Origin: DATMAM01 sp035559995 | Lineage (GTDB): Bacteria; Desulfobacterota; Binatia; UBA9968 | Assembly (NCBI GenBank): GCA_035559995.1 | Contig: DATMAM010000056.1 | Location: 1-64,000 of the forward strand | Reading direction: 5' to 3' | Length of the DNA stretch: 64,000 nt | Part shown: one piece after another, positions 63,589 through 64,000 of the stretch | Layout: the number at the start of each line of letters is the position of its first letter | Position numbering within the stretch: the first letter of the stretch is position 1 | The notes under the pieces: model-generated | What the model saw: the letters and a program-made list of their open reading frames with translations, nothing else | Databases searched by the model: none | Told to the model about the DNA's origin: nothing | Translations under genes and position numbers: made by a program

Positions 63589-64000
63589 CTAGGCGGCGGC
63601 GAGAACGGACCTCTGCACGAGAGATTTCGCTAAAGCTATCTTGTATCCGTTGTCTTTGAGCGGCGTTGCGCCCTCCAGGGCGATCTCGCTTGCCTTCTCA
63701 GTCGTCGCTTCATCGATCCGCTTGCCGCGCAGGAACGCTTCCGCCTTCGTGGCGCGCCACGGAATGGGCGCTACTCCCCCGAGGACCACGCGCGCGTCCT
63801 GACATATCTCGCCGCGGCTCTGAACCACGGTGGCGACGCTCACAATCGCGTGATCCCATGCCAGGCGCTCGCGGACCTTGTGATAAAAACCCTTGCTTTG
63901 CGGCTTGGGATAGGGGACCTGAATCTCGGTAACGATCTCGTCCGGAGCGAGAATATTTTCTTTCTTGAAGTCCACGCGCGGCAGGACGAAAAATTTTTCC
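63589..64000 (-). CDS. Molybdenum hydroxylase FAD-binding subunit (CoxM-like), N-terminus cut by right edge
   Basis: The frame stays open to the window end. The C-terminal part of the subunit is read as FFVLPRVDFKKENILAPDEI, HKVRERLAWDHAIVSVATVV and GVAPIPWRATKAEAFLRGK, typical of the CO_deh_flav_C region of CoxM/XdhA-type proteins. It passes electrons from the 2Fe-2S subunit to FAD and then to the acceptor. The rest of the operon, presumably including the missing iron-sulfur and large subunits, lies outside. It is too far from the CoxL-like gene at 14463 to be its operon partner. Confidence 0.8.
   Translation of the reverse strand, partial: EKFFVLPRVDFKKENILAPDEIVTEIQVPYPKPQSKGFYHKVRERLAWDHAIVSVATVVQSRGEICQDARVVLGGVAPIPWRATKAEAFLRGKRIDEATTEKASEIALEGATPLKDNGYKIALAKSLVQRSVLAAA

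Overview
The window is high-GC, densely coded bacterial DNA. Most genes carry clear ribosome binding sites and lie in short co-directional runs. No rRNA, tRNA or CRISPR array was seen. The gene set mixes solitary SBP-fold (NMT1/THI5) proteins, LLM flavin oxidoreductases, molybdenum hydroxylase subunits, an octopine-dehydrogenase-like enzyme, a DUF309-mfd-PpiC-pdxA-phosphomannomutase-uvrA housekeeping run and bacterial Ku/LigD. This fits an uncultured soil or sediment lineage of the Desulfobacterota/Binatota/Rokubacteria/NC10 kind. That placement is inference from gene content only.

Region by region. 1-1000 is lower-GC, mostly non-coding DNA. It holds a truncated reading frame fused to a dead REP-associated transposase (RAYT), i.e. 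a recombination scar. 1304-3519 is a small oxyanion-stress operon: short ChrB, an arylsulfotransferase-like propeller protein and a ChrC-type Fe/Mn superoxide dismutase, with no chrA. 3827-10678 (minus) is a catabolic run: NMT1/THI5-like protein, lipoprotein, LLM oxidoreductase, octopine-dehydrogenase-like protein, enolase-superfamily enzyme, creatinase-like M24 protein and N-carbamoylsarcosine-amidase-like hydrolase. Divergent from it (10866-13205) are a polysaccharide deacetylase/allantoinase-like protein and an unassigned 455-residue protein. 13323-22719 (minus) holds an Asp-box propeller, a molybdenum hydroxylase large subunit, two FAD enzymes, a CsaB-like pyruvyl transferase, a second LLM enzyme and a TIGR01777 epimerase.

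22899-32386 carries a FabF-type synthase, a Tyr-rich secreted protein, a large tandem ThyX-like protein, a divergent arsI/arsR pair with a readable promoter and operator, a ThDP enzyme, a GST, an HtrA-like protease and an MFS transporter. 32527-39572 has a SWIM-SNF2 helicase, a second MFS carrier and a solitary molybdopterin oxidoreductase.

39712-49903 is the housekeeping run, including a UvrA that lacks about 100 residues inside its first zinc region. 49989-53252 is an iron-sulfur assembly cluster with two cysteine desulfurases, an A-type carrier and a terminal Rrf2/IscR regulator but no IscU; a promoter with a palindrome at its start point precedes it. 53310-59543 holds a small unknown protein, an LpxL-type acyltransferase, an IrrE-type metallopeptidase and a divergent ku/ligD end-joining pair. 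59772-63324 has a membrane-anchored coiled-coil protein behind a sigma-54-like promoter, an exported M15-like peptidase and a glucan phosphorylase. A CoxM-type FAD subunit runs off the right edge.

I found no wholly new multi-gene system that I can defend. The best second looks are the tandem ThyX protein, the shortened UvrA, the IscU-less two-desulfurase operon, the metal-ligand-poor M24 protein beside a carbamoylsarcosine-amidase-like hydrolase, and the repeated gene-start module in the chr region.
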